Shown here: piece after piece, positions 16,107 to 25,288 of the stretch | How the letters are laid out: each line of letters starts with the position of its first letter | How positions within the stretch are numbered: the stretch's first letter is position 1 | Source of the DNA: an uncultured Prevotellaceae bacterium | GTDB lineage: Bacteria; Bacteroidota; Bacteroidia; Bacteroidales; Bacteroidaceae | Assembly: GCA_946407895.1 (NCBI GenBank) | Contig: CAMJQA010000003.1 | Span: 1 to 64,000, forward strand | Direction: 5' to 3' | Length of the DNA stretch: 64,000 nt | Position numbers and translations under genes: made by a program | Notes under the pieces: generated by a model | What the model was told of the DNA's origin: nothing | What the model saw: only the letters and a program-made list of their open reading frames with translations | The model's database searches: none

Positions 16107-18947
16107 CTACAAGCAGACCTTGAGGGTTTGCGTCTGCCCGCCCCTGTAGCGCACGACTTTGATATATACGCCGCTGGCGGGATTAAGGACGCGCAAGCCG
16201 CTGGCGGTGTAGTAGCTGATGCTCACTACTTCGCCGGGCTGAGCCTGAGTGTGAATGGCGTTTGAATCGGTGGGAAGGGCGCTGTCGTAGGTGGTTGCCA
16301 TGTTGTGGGTTCCTATTGTGGGATGATAGAATGCCCGCCAGCCACGGCCTCCATCGGGGTATCTGCCCAGCGTTTCCCTGGACGAATGCGCGTTGTATCG
16401 CACGGCGTCGCCCCATTTCCCGTCATCGGACCGCAGCGTCAGTATGCTGCCCTCTGCATTCTTCAGCTTGAAAGGCAGATGGAGCTGAGTGGCGGAGGCC
16501 CTTCCGTCGCACCAAACCACCAGGTGCCCGCCGGGCGGTATGAGGGTGCTTGTCCCGGCCGGGGCATCAATGCGGTATTTAGCGGGGTTCTTCGCGTCGT
16601 CGCTGAAATACCACCCGGCCGCGCAGACAGGCTCGGGCCCTCGGTTATACAGCTCAATCCAGTCGGCCCGCTTGCCATAGTCGTTCACATAGACGTCGTT
16701 TGCTGCGCTGACCTCATTGATGCAAAGGGGAGAAAGATTACTCCCCGCCGCCTTCTCGAAGACGGCGGTATAGGCGCCGTCCGCCCTGACCTGTAGCCTT
16801 CCGTCGCGGCTCAGCCATTCCCCGTTTTGCCCTCTCCAGCCTACGAAGCTGTAGCCCTCAGCCGCATCCGCAGTTACTGTTACCGGAGCGAAGAGGGCTC
16901 CCGAGAACTTGTTGAAGGGTACGTCCATGCCCTCTACCTGAATCCGCGCAAACGGGCAGTTCGTGCCCAGCTGCACATTGACCCTGCCAGAGAGGGCGTA
17001 CGACTTCATCAGCGACTGCATCCGGGCCTCCCTGTGGCCCTCGTCCCACATTGTCTGCTCCAATTTAGTGTAGGTGGCGGCTGTATAGCGGCCGTCAATC
17101 GCCAGGGCATCCTTCACCAGGGCACAGATGCTGTCGGCTACGTATCGGCATCGCTCGGGGGTATAAATGCTGCCATGCAAGATGCAGAAGGCCGTAACGA
17201 ACAGCCTGCGGAACTTGCTGTTCTCCTTGAGGTTGCGATAGAGGTACACAATCTCATTGGCATCGAGCATCTCCGTATTGTTGGTGTTTTCCCAGGTTAG
17301 GTCTTGGTCGAAGAAGACGAAGTGGAACTTGCCGTCCTCGCGAGCCCGATAGCCCTTTACATTATTATTATTAAGCAGCCAGTCGCTGGTGCCGGTGTAG
17401 CATACAGCAGCCATATAGCGTGCAAACTCGTCGATGTCAAGTATTTCAGCAATGCGTTCATACCCGTCTTCAGTATCGGCGCCGTAGGAGAGCTGTATCA
17501 TCCTGTCGAAGGCATCGCGGGTTCCGCCCCTCTGGCGGTAACGGCCGCTGCTGTACTCGAAGCCGTCTATCTCGTCATCGTCGTATCCATAGTTGGCAGC
17601 ACCATGAAACCGGCCCGTAGGCTCCCTCACATTCATCATGGCCAGGTACTTGCCGTTGATGAATACATGAACGGGCTGGAACTCCTGTGCATCAACGTAG
17701 AAGCCGCTCGAGGTCAGCACCTGCTGGGTTATGCCGTCCTTGATGCGGGGTCCTCCGTCGGTGCGGTTGTTGTTGCCTCCGTTGCGTATGAGCAGCTGCT
17801 TGTATTCCCGGTAGGGCTTGTTGGCGAACACAGGATAGCCGAAGTTTCCCTTTCCGTCATACAGTTTCCTGGCCTGCACCTTGAACGATGCAGGCTTGAA
17901 ATGGCGGCTCCATCCACCGGCCACCTCGAAACTGGCCTCCTGGTTGACGACCATCTCTCCCTCAGCCGTCAGGTACTCAAAGTTGACGGGACGTTCCCAA
18001 TCCATGTTGAGGTTCGACCTGGCGGCCGAGCCCCGGCCCTTTATGCCATTCAGGCCGTCAACGTAACAGCCAATCATGTTGTCATAGAGATTGCGCGGAT
18101 CGGCTGTGACAGCCACGATGGGCAGGTAATAGTCTTTGTCCCTATATATATAGGTGCGCGTGACTACAGCGCCCGGCAGTTTTCCGGCCGAGAAGAGCCG
18201 CAGGCGCAGCACAGTGGTTTTTGTGACTTTGAAGAGGCCGTCATGGCTTGCCTGTCCGTTCGTAAGGGTTGGCGTACTGCCATCAGTTGTATAGCGCAGG
18301 GTTGTGCCCGAAGGTACCTGAACATGCACGTTGAATGCCGAGGTAAAGAGCCTGGAATCGCAGTCGACGACTGGGGCAGGCAGGCTTTCCTGTGCGTAAG
18401 GCCCTGCATTGGGCTGGCCGGGAGTAGGCAAACCGCAATACGACCATTCATTGCCCGCCAAGCTAACTCGCGCATAGCTGCAACGCGGAACTGATTCGGG
18501 ATACGACACGGTCAGATCGGCCCTGCCTCCGTCCCTCGACAGATACAAAGTGCCGCCCTCCCTGTTCAGCTTGAATCTCACTTGCCTTGCCGCATCGGGG
18601 CCAAACTCGCCATCGGCAGCATTGTGTCCGAAAAAGAGGCACTGATAGCACTTGGGCCTCAGGATGCCATAGCCCGAAAGTCTATGCTTAGCCAACTGTT
18701 GCGCATCGTCGCTAATATACCATCCGTCCAACGAGACATCCTCGGTTGTAGGATTATATACTTCGACCCAGCTGCCGTAGTTGTTTGAGTAATCAATGAC
18801 CTGATCGATGTTTGCAACACAAACCTCTGTAACGACAGGCATTCCCCCGCCCTCCCCCTTAGCGTCGTTTTGAGCGTACAGGCCGGAAGTGCTTTCCGAA
18901 AGCAAAGCCACGAGGGCTGCCCTGATTATAATTGCGTACTGTTTCAT
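16107..18947 (-). CDS. secreted CotH-kinase-family protein with lamin-tail domains
   Basis: A 946-residue multidomain surface protein. After a signal peptide (to about residue 25) come a lamin-tail domain (about 38-145), a chitobiase C-terminal-type beta domain (about 195-270, TLRYTTDGSTPT), a CotH core (about 275-640, with NMDWERPVNFEY, RNGGNN and HFVFFDQDLTWE), an InlB-type repeat (GYSFVGWRGQNGEW), a second lamin-tail domain (about 755-880) and a final segment SYYTASGLRVLNPASGVY resembling a type IX secretion sorting tail. CotH proteins are atypical protein kinases in spore coats; the role in Bacteroidetes surface proteins is unknown. Monocistronic. Confidence 0.88.
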   Translation of the reverse strand: MKQYAIIIRAALVALLSESTSGLYAQNDAKGEGGGMPVVTEVCVANIDQVIDYSNNYGSWVEVYNPTTEDVSLDGWYISDDAQQLAKHRLSGYGILRPKCYQCLFFGHNAADGEFGPDAARQVRFKLNREGGTLYLSRDGGRADLTVSYPESVPRCSYARVSLAGNEWSYCGLPTPGQPNAGPYAQESLPAPVVDCDSRLFTSAFNVHVQVPSGTTLRYTTDGSTPTLTNGQASHDGLFKVTKTTVLRLRLFSAGKLPGAVVTRTYIYRDKDYYLPIVAVTADPRNLYDNMIGCYVDGLNGIKGRGSAARSNLNMDWERPVNFEYLTAEGEMVVNQEASFEVAGGWSRHFKPASFKVQARKLYDGKGNFGYPVFANKPYREYKQLLIRNGGNNNRTDGGPRIKDGITQQVLTSSGFYVDAQEFQPVHVFINGKYLAMMNVREPTGRFHGAANYGYDDDEIDGFEYSSGRYRQRGGTRDAFDRMIQLSYGADTEDGYERIAEILDIDEFARYMAAVCYTGTSDWLLNNNNVKGYRAREDGKFHFVFFDQDLTWENTNNTEMLDANEIVYLYRNLKENSKFRRLFVTAFCILHGSIYTPERCRYVADSICALVKDALAIDGRYTAATYTKLEQTMWDEGHREARMQSLMKSYALSGRVNVQLGTNCPFARIQVEGMDVPFNKFSGALFAPVTVTADAAEGYSFVGWRGQNGEWLSRDGRLQVRADGAYTAVFEKAAGSNLSPLCINEVSAANDVYVNDYGKRADWIELYNRGPEPVCAAGWYFSDDAKNPAKYRIDAPAGTSTLIPPGGHLVVWCDGRASATQLHLPFKLKNAEGSILTLRSDDGKWGDAVRYNAHSSRETLGRYPDGGRGWRAFYHPTIGTHNMATTYDSALPTDSNAIHTQAQPGEVVSISYYTASGLRVLNPASGVYIKVVRYRGGQTQTLKVCL

Positions 18948-19127
18948 ATTGAACTGGTTTACGCCTTTTTATACAGGCTTCACTTTTATATAGTTACTTT
19001 GAACACGCCAAAGACTGCATCGCCCGGAAATAAATATTGCCTATGCAGTCGGCCGGCTTGCTGCCATATCAATAATAGCGACAAGACAGCAAACATTATC
19101 GTAAACAAAGTAAACAAAACAGTAAAG

Positions 19128-19910
19128 ATGCAGGAACGTCACAACAACAGAAAGCTCTACTTTCATGAGCTGGCAGAGACTTGTACAAACTACTTTATCC
19201 CCTACATAAGCCGGTGGCACGAAGTGAAGGCGGGCATGAGAGTAATGGAGATAGGGTGCGGCGAGGGCGGTAACTTGTTACCGTTCGCCAGATTGGGCTG
19301 CAATGTAACAGGAGTAGATATTGCGTCGTGCAGGATAGAGGAAGCCAGACGGTTCTTCACAGCGGAGCAAGCCAGGGGCAAATTCATTGCGCAGGACATA
19401 TTCAAGCTCCAGGAACCAGGCCAACAGTATGACATCATTATATGCCACGACGTTTTGGAACACATAGGCAACAAGGGCTTGCTCTTACGCCGAATTGCCG
19501 GTTTTCTGAGCCAGGGCGGCATTATCTTCATGTCATTCCCTGCGTGGCAAATGCCTTTTGGCGGGCATCAGCAAATATGCAGGAACAGGATACTATCGCA
19601 CCTCCCCTTCATTCACCTGCTGCCCGAAGTCATGTACCGGGCTCTCATCAGGTTAGCCGGGGAGGACGAAGCCTGCCTGGGCGAATTGCTTTCGATAAGA
19701 AGAACCAGGATTACCGTTGAAGCCTTTGAAAGGCTTGCCAAACGGAAAGGCCTGACGGTTCGGGACAGGACTTTATACCTCGTCAACCCGCACTATAAGG
19801 TCAAGTTCGGCCTGAAGCCGCGCCAGCTGAGACGCCCCGTTTCAGGCATTCCCTACCTGAGAGACGTCCTATGTTCAAGTTGCTTCTACATCCTGAGCCG
19901 GAGGGAATGA
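19128..19910 (+). CDS. class I SAM-dependent methyltransferase
   Basis: A 260-residue protein with Methyltransf_11/23-type motifs: motif I MEIGCGEGGN (40-49), acidic motif II VTGVDIAS with D64, and IIICHDVLEHI as motif IV. The C-terminal half (SHLPFIHLLPEV through PRQLRRPVSGIP) resembles methyltransferases that act on lipid- or glycan-linked substrates. The ATG at 19128 was chosen because residues upstream in the open frame show no similarity and lie in an AT-rich spacer. The substrate is unknown. It is convergent with the sigma-factor fusion gene, 21 bp apart. Confidence 0.82.
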   Translation: MQERHNNRKLYFHELAETCTNYFIPYISRWHEVKAGMRVMEIGCGEGGNLLPFARLGCNVTGVDIASCRIEEARRFFTAEQARGKFIAQDIFKLQEPGQQYDIIICHDVLEHIGNKGLLLRRIAGFLSQGGIIFMSFPAWQMPFGGHQQICRNRILSHLPFIHLLPEVMYRALIRLAGEDEACLGELLSIRRTRITVEAFERLAKRKGLTVRDRTLYLVNPHYKVKFGLKPRQLRRPVSGIPYLRDVLCSSCFYILSRRE

Positions 19911-19931
19911 CCGCTTCCCCCGGCTATGGCA

Positions 19932-21680
19932 TTACCAGGTTATCCTGACCCCGAAGGGGCAAGTGAACATGAACGGCTTTTCGGTCCAGGCCGTGTGGGT
20001 GTGGCTGCCAGAGGGGATGAACCAGTTGAATGACGGTTCCGCAAACAGGCTGGTGTGGGGGGCAAACTCATACTGCATGCCAAGGCTTACACCCGTCTGC
20101 CATTGCAGGGAGGGATTGAAGCGCTTGGTTTCGGAGAAGACGCTCTCGCAGTCGTTATAATAGCTGCCACGCACCTTTCCATAGACGGGTATGTGCATAG
20201 TCAGGCCAACGGAGCTATACAGCGACAGGCGCTTGTAGTCAATCCACCGGTACGAGGCGCGCAGCGGAATGCCCAGGTAGTGAATCCTCTGCTTCGTGGC
20301 AATGGAGTCGCCGTTCTCCCCCATTGAGAACTGCGAATTGAGTATAGAGTACTGCAACCCCGTTTCAAGAGTCCAACTCCCGGGGAGTGACTTTGTTAAT
20401 GATATACAGAAGGTAATAGGCTTGTCGTGATGCTCCTTCTGCGTAATCCTGCCCGTATTTCGTTGTGCTATCTCAATAAGCTCGAGCGTATCGGCTGTAA
20501 CGGCTGGAGAGGAAACGGCCTTCAGATACCTGCTGTATTCCTCCCAGGTAGTTATATAGTCAGGCACTTCGGCAGTGGGCGCATCCGGGTCGGGATAGCC
20601 GGAGCCTATGGAACTACGGTTTGTCGCAATCAGCTTGTAAACGTTTTGAGCCAATGAAGGACCCAGCGAGCCCGCAGCGAGGAATTGCCAGGTCTTTTTC
20701 TTCTTGCCCAATACTTCTGCAACATTTATTTCGGGCAATATTACTGGCGAGCTGAGCGAATCCTTGAGAGCATTGCCAGGCGAATCCTCAATGGCCTCGC
20801 GGGCGAGAATCTCTCTGCCTGAGTCTGTTTGGCGGCCTGTGAACAGAGAATCGGCATCAGGCTTAATGATACTATCGGGCTGTATAACCCCAGCGGTTCT
20901 TGCGCTCTTCGGAGCGGAGTCAGGCGCAAGGGGCTTATATCTGTAGTTGTCAGCCGGCTCGGCAAAGTCGTCAGCCGGCTCGGTAAGCTTGTCTGCCGGT
21001 TCGGCAAAGTCGTCAGCCGGCTCCGGCCTTGTCTGCTCCTCAGTATTAGTGCTTACCTGCACAACTTCAACTGGTTGCGTTTCTCCATGACGGAACATAA
21101 AGTACCATGCTAAAGGCAAGAGCAGCAAGAGGATAAGGCCTGTCATACGATTGTCAATCAAGCGCCTCAGAAAGCGTTTTGCACGGGATAGCTGCGAGGA
21201 CGAGCTGTGGGGCTCTATGCCCAGCATTTCAGCAATCTCCTTATGTGAGAAGCCCTCGATAACCGAAAGGCGCAGAATCCGGCTATAGCCCTCGGGAAGC
21301 TGGCTGATGAGTTCAAGCAGTTCCTTGTAGTTCAGTTCCTCGTCAGGCGCCGACGACGAGTCAATAAACACAGCGTCCTCACCCTTAATCGCAGAAATAG
21401 GCAGGATATGAACCCTGTCTCTTTGTTCTATATACTTCAGCGAGACATTCCTGACAATGGAAGTGAGCCATTCATGAAATTTTGAGTTATCGCGGAGGCT
21501 GCCTATTGACACAAATGCCAGGATAAATGCATCATGTACAAGGTCGTCGGCCGTAGCTCGGTCCTCCCTGGTGATGTTCATGCATACCCCAACCATCAGA
21601 GGATAGTACGTCCTATATATAATGTCGAGAGCCTTGGGATCCTTCTCTTTCCCCCTTTGAATTAAATTCTCTGAGTCCAT
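19932..21680 (-). CDS. ECF sigma factor fused to transmembrane segment and predicted outer-membrane beta-barrel
   Basis: A single 582-codon frame. Residues 1-175 are an ECF sigma-70: region 2 (IIYRTYYPLMVGVCMNI, DDLVHDAFILAF, FHEWLTSIVRN) and region 4 (LPEGYSRILRLSVIEGFSHKEIAEMLGI). One membrane helix follows at about 179-195 (TGLILLLLLPLAWYFMF). Residues 219-245 repeat EPAD four times (EPADDFAEPADKLTEPADD...), then a Ser/Pro/Asp-rich linker to about 325. Residues of about 328-582 show alternating hydrophobic strands ending in an aromatic-Trp terminus (VRITW), typical of Bacteroidetes outer-membrane barrels of the PorT/OMP_b-brl type. The topology would put sigma in the cytoplasm and the barrel in the outer membrane. 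How the sigma part is released, if at all, is unknown. No separate anti-sigma gene is adjacent. Confidence 0.82.
   Translation of the reverse strand: MDSENLIQRGKEKDPKALDIIYRTYYPLMVGVCMNITREDRATADDLVHDAFILAFVSIGSLRDNSKFHEWLTSIVRNVSLKYIEQRDRVHILPISAIKGEDAVFIDSSSAPDEELNYKELLELISQLPEGYSRILRLSVIEGFSHKEIAEMLGIEPHSSSSQLSRAKRFLRRLIDNRMTGLILLLLLPLAWYFMFRHGETQPVEVVQVSTNTEEQTRPEPADDFAEPADKLTEPADDFAEPADNYRYKPLAPDSAPKSARTAGVIQPDSIIKPDADSLFTGRQTDSGREILAREAIEDSPGNALKDSLSSPVILPEINVAEVLGKKKKTWQFLAAGSLGPSLAQNVYKLIATNRSSIGSGYPDPDAPTAEVPDYITTWEEYSRYLKAVSSPAVTADTLELIEIAQRNTGRITQKEHHDKPITFCISLTKSLPGSWTLETGLQYSILNSQFSMGENGDSIATKQRIHYLGIPLRASYRWIDYKRLSLYSSVGLTMHIPVYGKVRGSYYNDCESVFSETKRFNPSLQWQTGVSLGMQYEFAPHTSLFAEPSFNWFIPSGSHTHTAWTEKPFMFTCPFGVRITW
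20939..21024 (-). repeat. in-frame repeats encoding EPAD units
   Basis: Four imperfect coding repeats in the linker of the sigma-barrel fusion, giving EPADDFA, EPADKLT, EPADDFA and EPADNYR. They could let the periplasmic linker change length by slippage. Confidence 0.7.
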
Positions 21681-21779
21681 ATCTTATGCGGCGGCGCGTA
21701 GCCCCCCTTTTTATGTATAGATATGTTTCTGGCCAAAAAGACTGCATGGGCGGCCTGAAGAAGGCAGAAGACCCTCTCC

Positions 21780-22796
21780 TCACCCTCCCCTGAGCTGGCT
21801 CCACCGGCGACGGCCACGGACGTAGTACTGCCATAGGAGGCTGAACGCCTCTTGCTCGGGCACGGGGCTGAGCACGCTGAGGGAGAGGTTCAGCCGGCGG
21901 TCGGCTTCAAAGAGGGGGCGCATGCGGTAGAAGGCCCTCCGCCCCTGCCATACGGCGCGGAAGCTGCCCCAGTGGCCCGTGACGAGGAACTTCAGGCTGG
22001 CCAGGGCATCGAGCCACAGGCGCCAGCGCATAACGGGGGCGAGCCGTTCGGGGGGCAGGTTCTTGTAGAGAAGCAGCAGGTTGTTGCGGAAGTTAAGGAA
22101 CGTCTTGCGCGGATTGTCGGCCGGCAGCGTGCCGCCTCCCAGGTGATAGACTACGCTCTGCGGCACGCAGACCACTCCCCTGCCCCTGCTGCGCAGACGC
22201 CAGCAGAGGTCTATCTCCTCCTGGTGCGCAAAGAAGCGCCCGTCGAGCCCCCCTGCCTGATGATAGTCGGCCGAGCGGATGACCAGGGCAGCACCTGTGG
22301 CCCACAGGACAGGCAGGACCGTGTCGTACTGCCCCTCGTCGCGCTCCACCGTTCCCATCAGGCGCCCCCTGCAATAGGGGTAGCCCAACGAATCGACGAA
22401 GCCGCCGCAGGCTCCGGCGTACTCGAAGTCTTCCCGTTTCCACTGGCAACGCAGCTTGGGCTGGCAGGCTGCCACCTCGGGGTGAAGGTCCATATAGGAG
22501 AGCAGGGTGCCCAGCCACCCCTCCGTCACTTCCACATCATTGTTCAGCAGTACGTAGTACTCGGCATCTACCTGGGCCAGGGCCTGGTTGTAGCCCTCGG
22601 CAAAGCCGTAGTTCCGGTCCAGGGCGAGCCGGCGCACCTGGGGGTACTCCCTCTCCAGCCAGGCCAGCGAGCCGTCGGTACTGCCATTATCGGCCACAAC
22701 CACCTGGGCTTCGGGCGTGCAGGCCAGCACGGAGGGCATAAAACGCTGCAACATCTGCAGGCCATTCCAGTTGAGTATAACTACTGCGCAACGCAT
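21780..22796 (-). CDS. family 2 glycosyltransferase
   Basis: A 338-residue GT2 (GT-A fold) enzyme. Motifs: VVILNWNG at the N-terminus, VVADNGSTDGS (34-43), the metal-binding LLNNDVE with DxD-like N85-N86-D87, and the acceptor-side block FFAHQEEIDLCWRLRSRG with the catalytic ED-like pair. Rhamnosyltransferase-like members of this type build lipopolysaccharide, capsule or protein O-glycans at the inner membrane. A hydrophobic stretch at the C-terminal third may associate with the membrane. Followed upstream by a GTTCAAAAG array and mtaB. Confidence 0.9.
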   Translation of the reverse strand: MRCAVVILNWNGLQMLQRFMPSVLACTPEAQVVVADNGSTDGSLAWLEREYPQVRRLALDRNYGFAEGYNQALAQVDAEYYVLLNNDVEVTEGWLGTLLSYMDLHPEVAACQPKLRCQWKREDFEYAGACGGFVDSLGYPYCRGRLMGTVERDEGQYDTVLPVLWATGAALVIRSADYHQAGGLDGRFFAHQEEIDLCWRLRSRGRGVVCVPQSVVYHLGGGTLPADNPRKTFLNFRNNLLLLYKNLPPERLAPVMRWRLWLDALASLKFLVTGHWGSFRAVWQGRRAFYRMRPLFEADRRLNLSLSVLSPVPEQEAFSLLWQYYVRGRRRWSQLRGG

Positions 22797-22803
22797 GAGG
22801 GGT

Positions 22804-22888
22804 AAAAGTTCAAAAGGTTCAAAAAGTTCAAAAGTTCAAAAGTTCAAAAGTTCAAAAGTTCAAAAGGTTCAAAAGGTTCAAGGGTTCA
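22804..22888. repeat. long GTTCAAAAG tandem array
   Basis: About nine copies of an 8-10-bp GTTCAAAA(G) unit fill the spacer between the GT2 gene and mtaB. This is the longest member of the family also seen at 1-60, 1795-1816 and 4619-4645. Confidence 0.9.
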
Positions 22889-22896
22889 ATTATTAA

Positions 22897-24234
22897 TTAT
22901 TCGCCTGGGAGAGTCGCAATGAGCGCATCGCCGGCCTCGTTCCAGCCACCAAGCCGAAGGGGCAGGATGACGTTGTCGGGCTGCCCGTTTCCGGCCCGCA
23001 GTTCCACGCGAATATAGTTGTCCGTAAAGCCGTGCATCAGGCCGGGAGTGCGCGAATGCTCCAGCAGCACCGGGCGCGTCTGCCCCGCAAACCTGTCGTA
23101 GAAGGCGCGGAGCTTCTGCTCGCTCAATGCCAGCACCGCCTGGCTGCGCTCGTGCTTTTCCTCGGGCCGGACGCGGTGGGGTATCTGCAGGGCCTTCGTG
23201 CCAGGCCGCTCGCTGTAGCTGAAGACGTGGTACTGGGCCACGTCCAGCCCTTGCATGAAGCGCAGGCTGTCCTGGAAGCAGGCATCCGTCTCGCCGCGCG
23301 TACCTACTATTACATCCACGCCTATGAAGGCATCGGGCATCAGCTCGTGCACCCGGGCCACCTTGGCGGCAAAGAGGGCGGTATCGTATCGCCGGTGCAT
23401 CAGGCGCAGCACATCGTCCGACCCGCTCTGCAGCGGTATGTGGAAGTGGGGCATGAAGGCCCGGCTCTGGGCACAGAACCGGATGACCTCGTCGGTAAGC
23501 AGGTTGGGCTCGATGCTGCTGATGCGGAAGCGCCCGATGCCCTCAACCTGGTCGAGAGCCATGATGAGCTGCAGGAACGACTCGCCCGTGGAGCGGCCGA
23601 AGTCGCCGATGTTCACACCCGTAATCACTATCTCCCTGCCGCCGGCCTCTGCCGCCTGGCGGGCCTGTTCCACAAGCGAGGCAATACTGCCGTTGCGGCT
23701 CCGCCCGCGGGCAAAGGGTATGGTGCAGTAGGTGCAATAGTAGTCGCAGCCGTCCTGCACCTTCAGGAAGTATCGCGTACGGTCGCCACAGGCACAGCTG
23801 GGCACGAACGTTCGTATGTCCGCCGTTCTGCTCACCCTGCTCTCGTGGGCCGCCAGGGCCCGCTCCTCGGGCATCATCCGGAGCCGCTCGCACACGCAGC
23901 GCACGATGTCGCCCTTCTGCTCGGAGCCAAGCACCAGGTCAACACCCTCGATGGCCGACACCTCCGACGGCTTGAGCTGCGCATAGCAGCCCGTCACCAC
24001 CACCAGTGCGCCGGGATGACTGCGCACCAGCCGGTGAATAGCCTGGCGGCACTTCGAATCGGCCACCTCGGTTACGCTGCACGTATTAACGATGCAAACG
24101 TCGGCCACTTCCCCGGCCCTGGCAGTTACGAAACCCGCCTCGCGCAACTGCCGGCCCACATTGCTCGTCTCGGCAAAATTGAGCTTGCAACCCAGCGTAA
24201 AGTAGGCGACTTTCTTTCCTTCAATCATATTCAT
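22897..24234 (-). CDS. mtaB: tRNA t6A37 methylthiotransferase MtaB
   Basis: A 445-residue radical-SAM enzyme that converts t6A37 to ms2t6A37 in tRNAs reading ANN codons. The UPF0004 domain has its three cluster Cys at C16 (TLGCKLN), C52 (NTCSV) and C83 (TGCYAQ); the radical-SAM cluster motif is C163-x3-C167-x2-C170 (DGCDYYCTYC). A C-terminal TRAM-like segment ends the protein. Two [4Fe-4S] clusters are expected. The start was put at 24234 because the promoter -7 box ends five bases upstream of it; the ATG at 24228 is an alternative. Confidence 0.93.
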   Translation of the reverse strand: MNMIEGKKVAYFTLGCKLNFAETSNVGRQLREAGFVTARAGEVADVCIVNTCSVTEVADSKCRQAIHRLVRSHPGALVVVTGCYAQLKPSEVSAIEGVDLVLGSEQKGDIVRCVCERLRMMPEERALAAHESRVSRTADIRTFVPSCACGDRTRYFLKVQDGCDYYCTYCTIPFARGRSRNGSIASLVEQARQAAEAGGREIVITGVNIGDFGRSTGESFLQLIMALDQVEGIGRFRISSIEPNLLTDEVIRFCAQSRAFMPHFHIPLQSGSDDVLRLMHRRYDTALFAAKVARVHELMPDAFIGVDVIVGTRGETDACFQDSLRFMQGLDVAQYHVFSYSERPGTKALQIPHRVRPEEKHERSQAVLALSEQKLRAFYDRFAGQTRPVLLEHSRTPGLMHGFTDNYIRVELRAGNGQPDNVILPLRLGGWNEAGDALIATLPGE

Positions 24235-24238
24235 GCTG

Positions 24239-24246
24239 CAAAGATA
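24239..24246 (-). promoter_or_regulatory. -7 element abutting the mtaB start
   Basis: TATCTTTG on the minus strand, then CAGC and the ATG. The predicted mRNA has essentially no leader, as for the helicase gene at 6620. Confidence 0.55.
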
Positions 24247-24332
24247 GCACAAATTCAGCAAACCGGCATCAGAAGATGCCAAAAAAGCACAAAAAAAATG
24301 GGGTCGCTTGGCAAATATGAAATCAAAAACAC

Positions 24333-24368
24333 GCAAAATGCAAAATGCAAAAATGCAAAAATGCAAAA
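24333..24368. repeat. TGCAAAA array (left arm)
   Basis: About five copies of a 7-8-bp TGCAAAA(A) unit between mtaB and the ORF6N gene. The inverse array is at 25289-25317, on the other side of the ORF6N gene. Confidence 0.85.
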
Positions 24369-24444
24369 TTTACTGCCATTTGTCAGTAGAAGGCGCGAAG
24401 CCCGGGCTTAATGTCGGCCTTTATCATCGAGTTGCCGTGTACTT

Positions 24445-24588
24445 CTACGAGCAGGCAACGGACGCAAAGTCAATTCGAAAATAACGATCACTATTAGCGA
24501 GCCAGAAAACATATTGAGCATCTTCCTTATAGATTTCATCAATTGTTTTTCCCTTATATTTGCCAAAAGGTATGACAAAATTTGTTAT
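24445..24588 (-). pseudogene. DUF3820-like fragment downstream of ORF6N
   Basis: A 47-codon open stretch with no ATG that reads VIPFGKYKGKTIDEIYKED followed by AQYVFWLANS, the recognisable core of DUF3820 proteins (GKYKGK...I...D..Y..WLA). Its upstream end touches the ORF6N stop codon in another frame. DUF3820 proteins are small and of unsettled function, though related to a segment found at the end of some exonucleases. With no start codon and a short length it is probably a decayed gene or the detached C-terminus of a former fusion. The rest of the 24369-24444 spacer shows nothing. Confidence 0.5.
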
Positions 24589-25175
24589 TAGTTTTCTTCT
24601 CTATCCTGCCGGAATCCTATCTTGCGGCGTGGCTTGCGGCTTTGAGTGCCTGCCTGCATCTCGGCCAGGGCCAGGGTGATGTTCTCCAGCTGCAGGCGGG
24701 TGGACTCGTTGATGTCGTTCTGGTCGTGCAGGATGTCCTCGATATCCAGCTTCAGCTCCTCGAAGTCCTTGCGCAGCTGGGCAATGTCGGCAGATGTGTC
24801 GGGCAGAGGAAGGGATGATGCCAAATGCCGAAACTCAACGAAAGCACGCATAATACTGCGATTTACCTGTATGGCTGAAGGGGTCCTCAATACACTGCTG
24901 AGCATCGCAACTCCCAGCTCCGTAAAAGCAAAGGGGAGATATTTTATGTTTTGACCTCGTTTTATGTTCATGGTGCCAATTTGGCATCTTGAAAGTTCTT
25001 CGCGAGTGAATTCGAACATAAAGTCTTCTCCTTCAAACCTTTCTATGTTTCGACGTACCTGCCGTTTCAACTGGCTTGTGTCTACTCCGTAGGCGTATGC
25101 CAGGTCGAAGTCCAGCATAACGCGCTGCCCCCGAATCTCGTATATCTTCTGCCTTATGGGGTCCAGATTGCCCAT
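24588..25175 (-). CDS. ORF6N-domain DNA-binding protein
   Basis: A 195-residue protein. Residues 1-90 match the ORF6N domain of the KilA-N/Bro family: IYEIRGQRVMLDFDLAYAYGV, LKRQVRRNIERF, FMFEFTREE and YLPFAFTELGVAMLSSVL. The C-terminal half is a predicted coiled coil (DTSADIAQLRKDFEELKLDIEDI) with a basic tail. ORF6N proteins occur in phages and as scattered multi-copy chromosomal genes in Bacteroidetes; their role is poorly known, probably DNA binding. No phage genes are adjacent. The gene is bracketed by inverted TGCAAAA arrays, like the four-helix-bundle gene at 3484. Confidence 0.9.
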   Translation of the reverse strand: MGNLDPIRQKIYEIRGQRVMLDFDLAYAYGVDTSQLKRQVRRNIERFEGEDFMFEFTREELSRCQIGTMNIKRGQNIKYLPFAFTELGVAMLSSVLRTPSAIQVNRSIMRAFVEFRHLASSLPLPDTSADIAQLRKDFEELKLDIEDILHDQNDINESTRLQLENITLALAEMQAGTQSRKPRRKIGFRQDREEN

Positions 25176-25288
25176 CTTTGTTTAGTTTACATCTGCAAAA
25201 GTATAAATTTCCTCATTATCAGCAAAGACGCATGAAAGATATTTTTGAATTTTGACCTAAAATCGATGCAGTTGAGGTGAATTAGGGC

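Noticed and set aside
19932..21680. Frameshift or gene-fusion artefact in the sigma-barrel gene
   Set aside because: The frame is continuous through region 4, membrane helix and linker, with no stop, start signal or promoter between parts; an assembly error cannot be fully excluded but nothing in the sequence suggests one.
22804..22888. GGTTCAA motifs that look like tRNA T-arms
   Set aside because: No acceptor or anticodon stems can be formed around them; they are tandem repeats.
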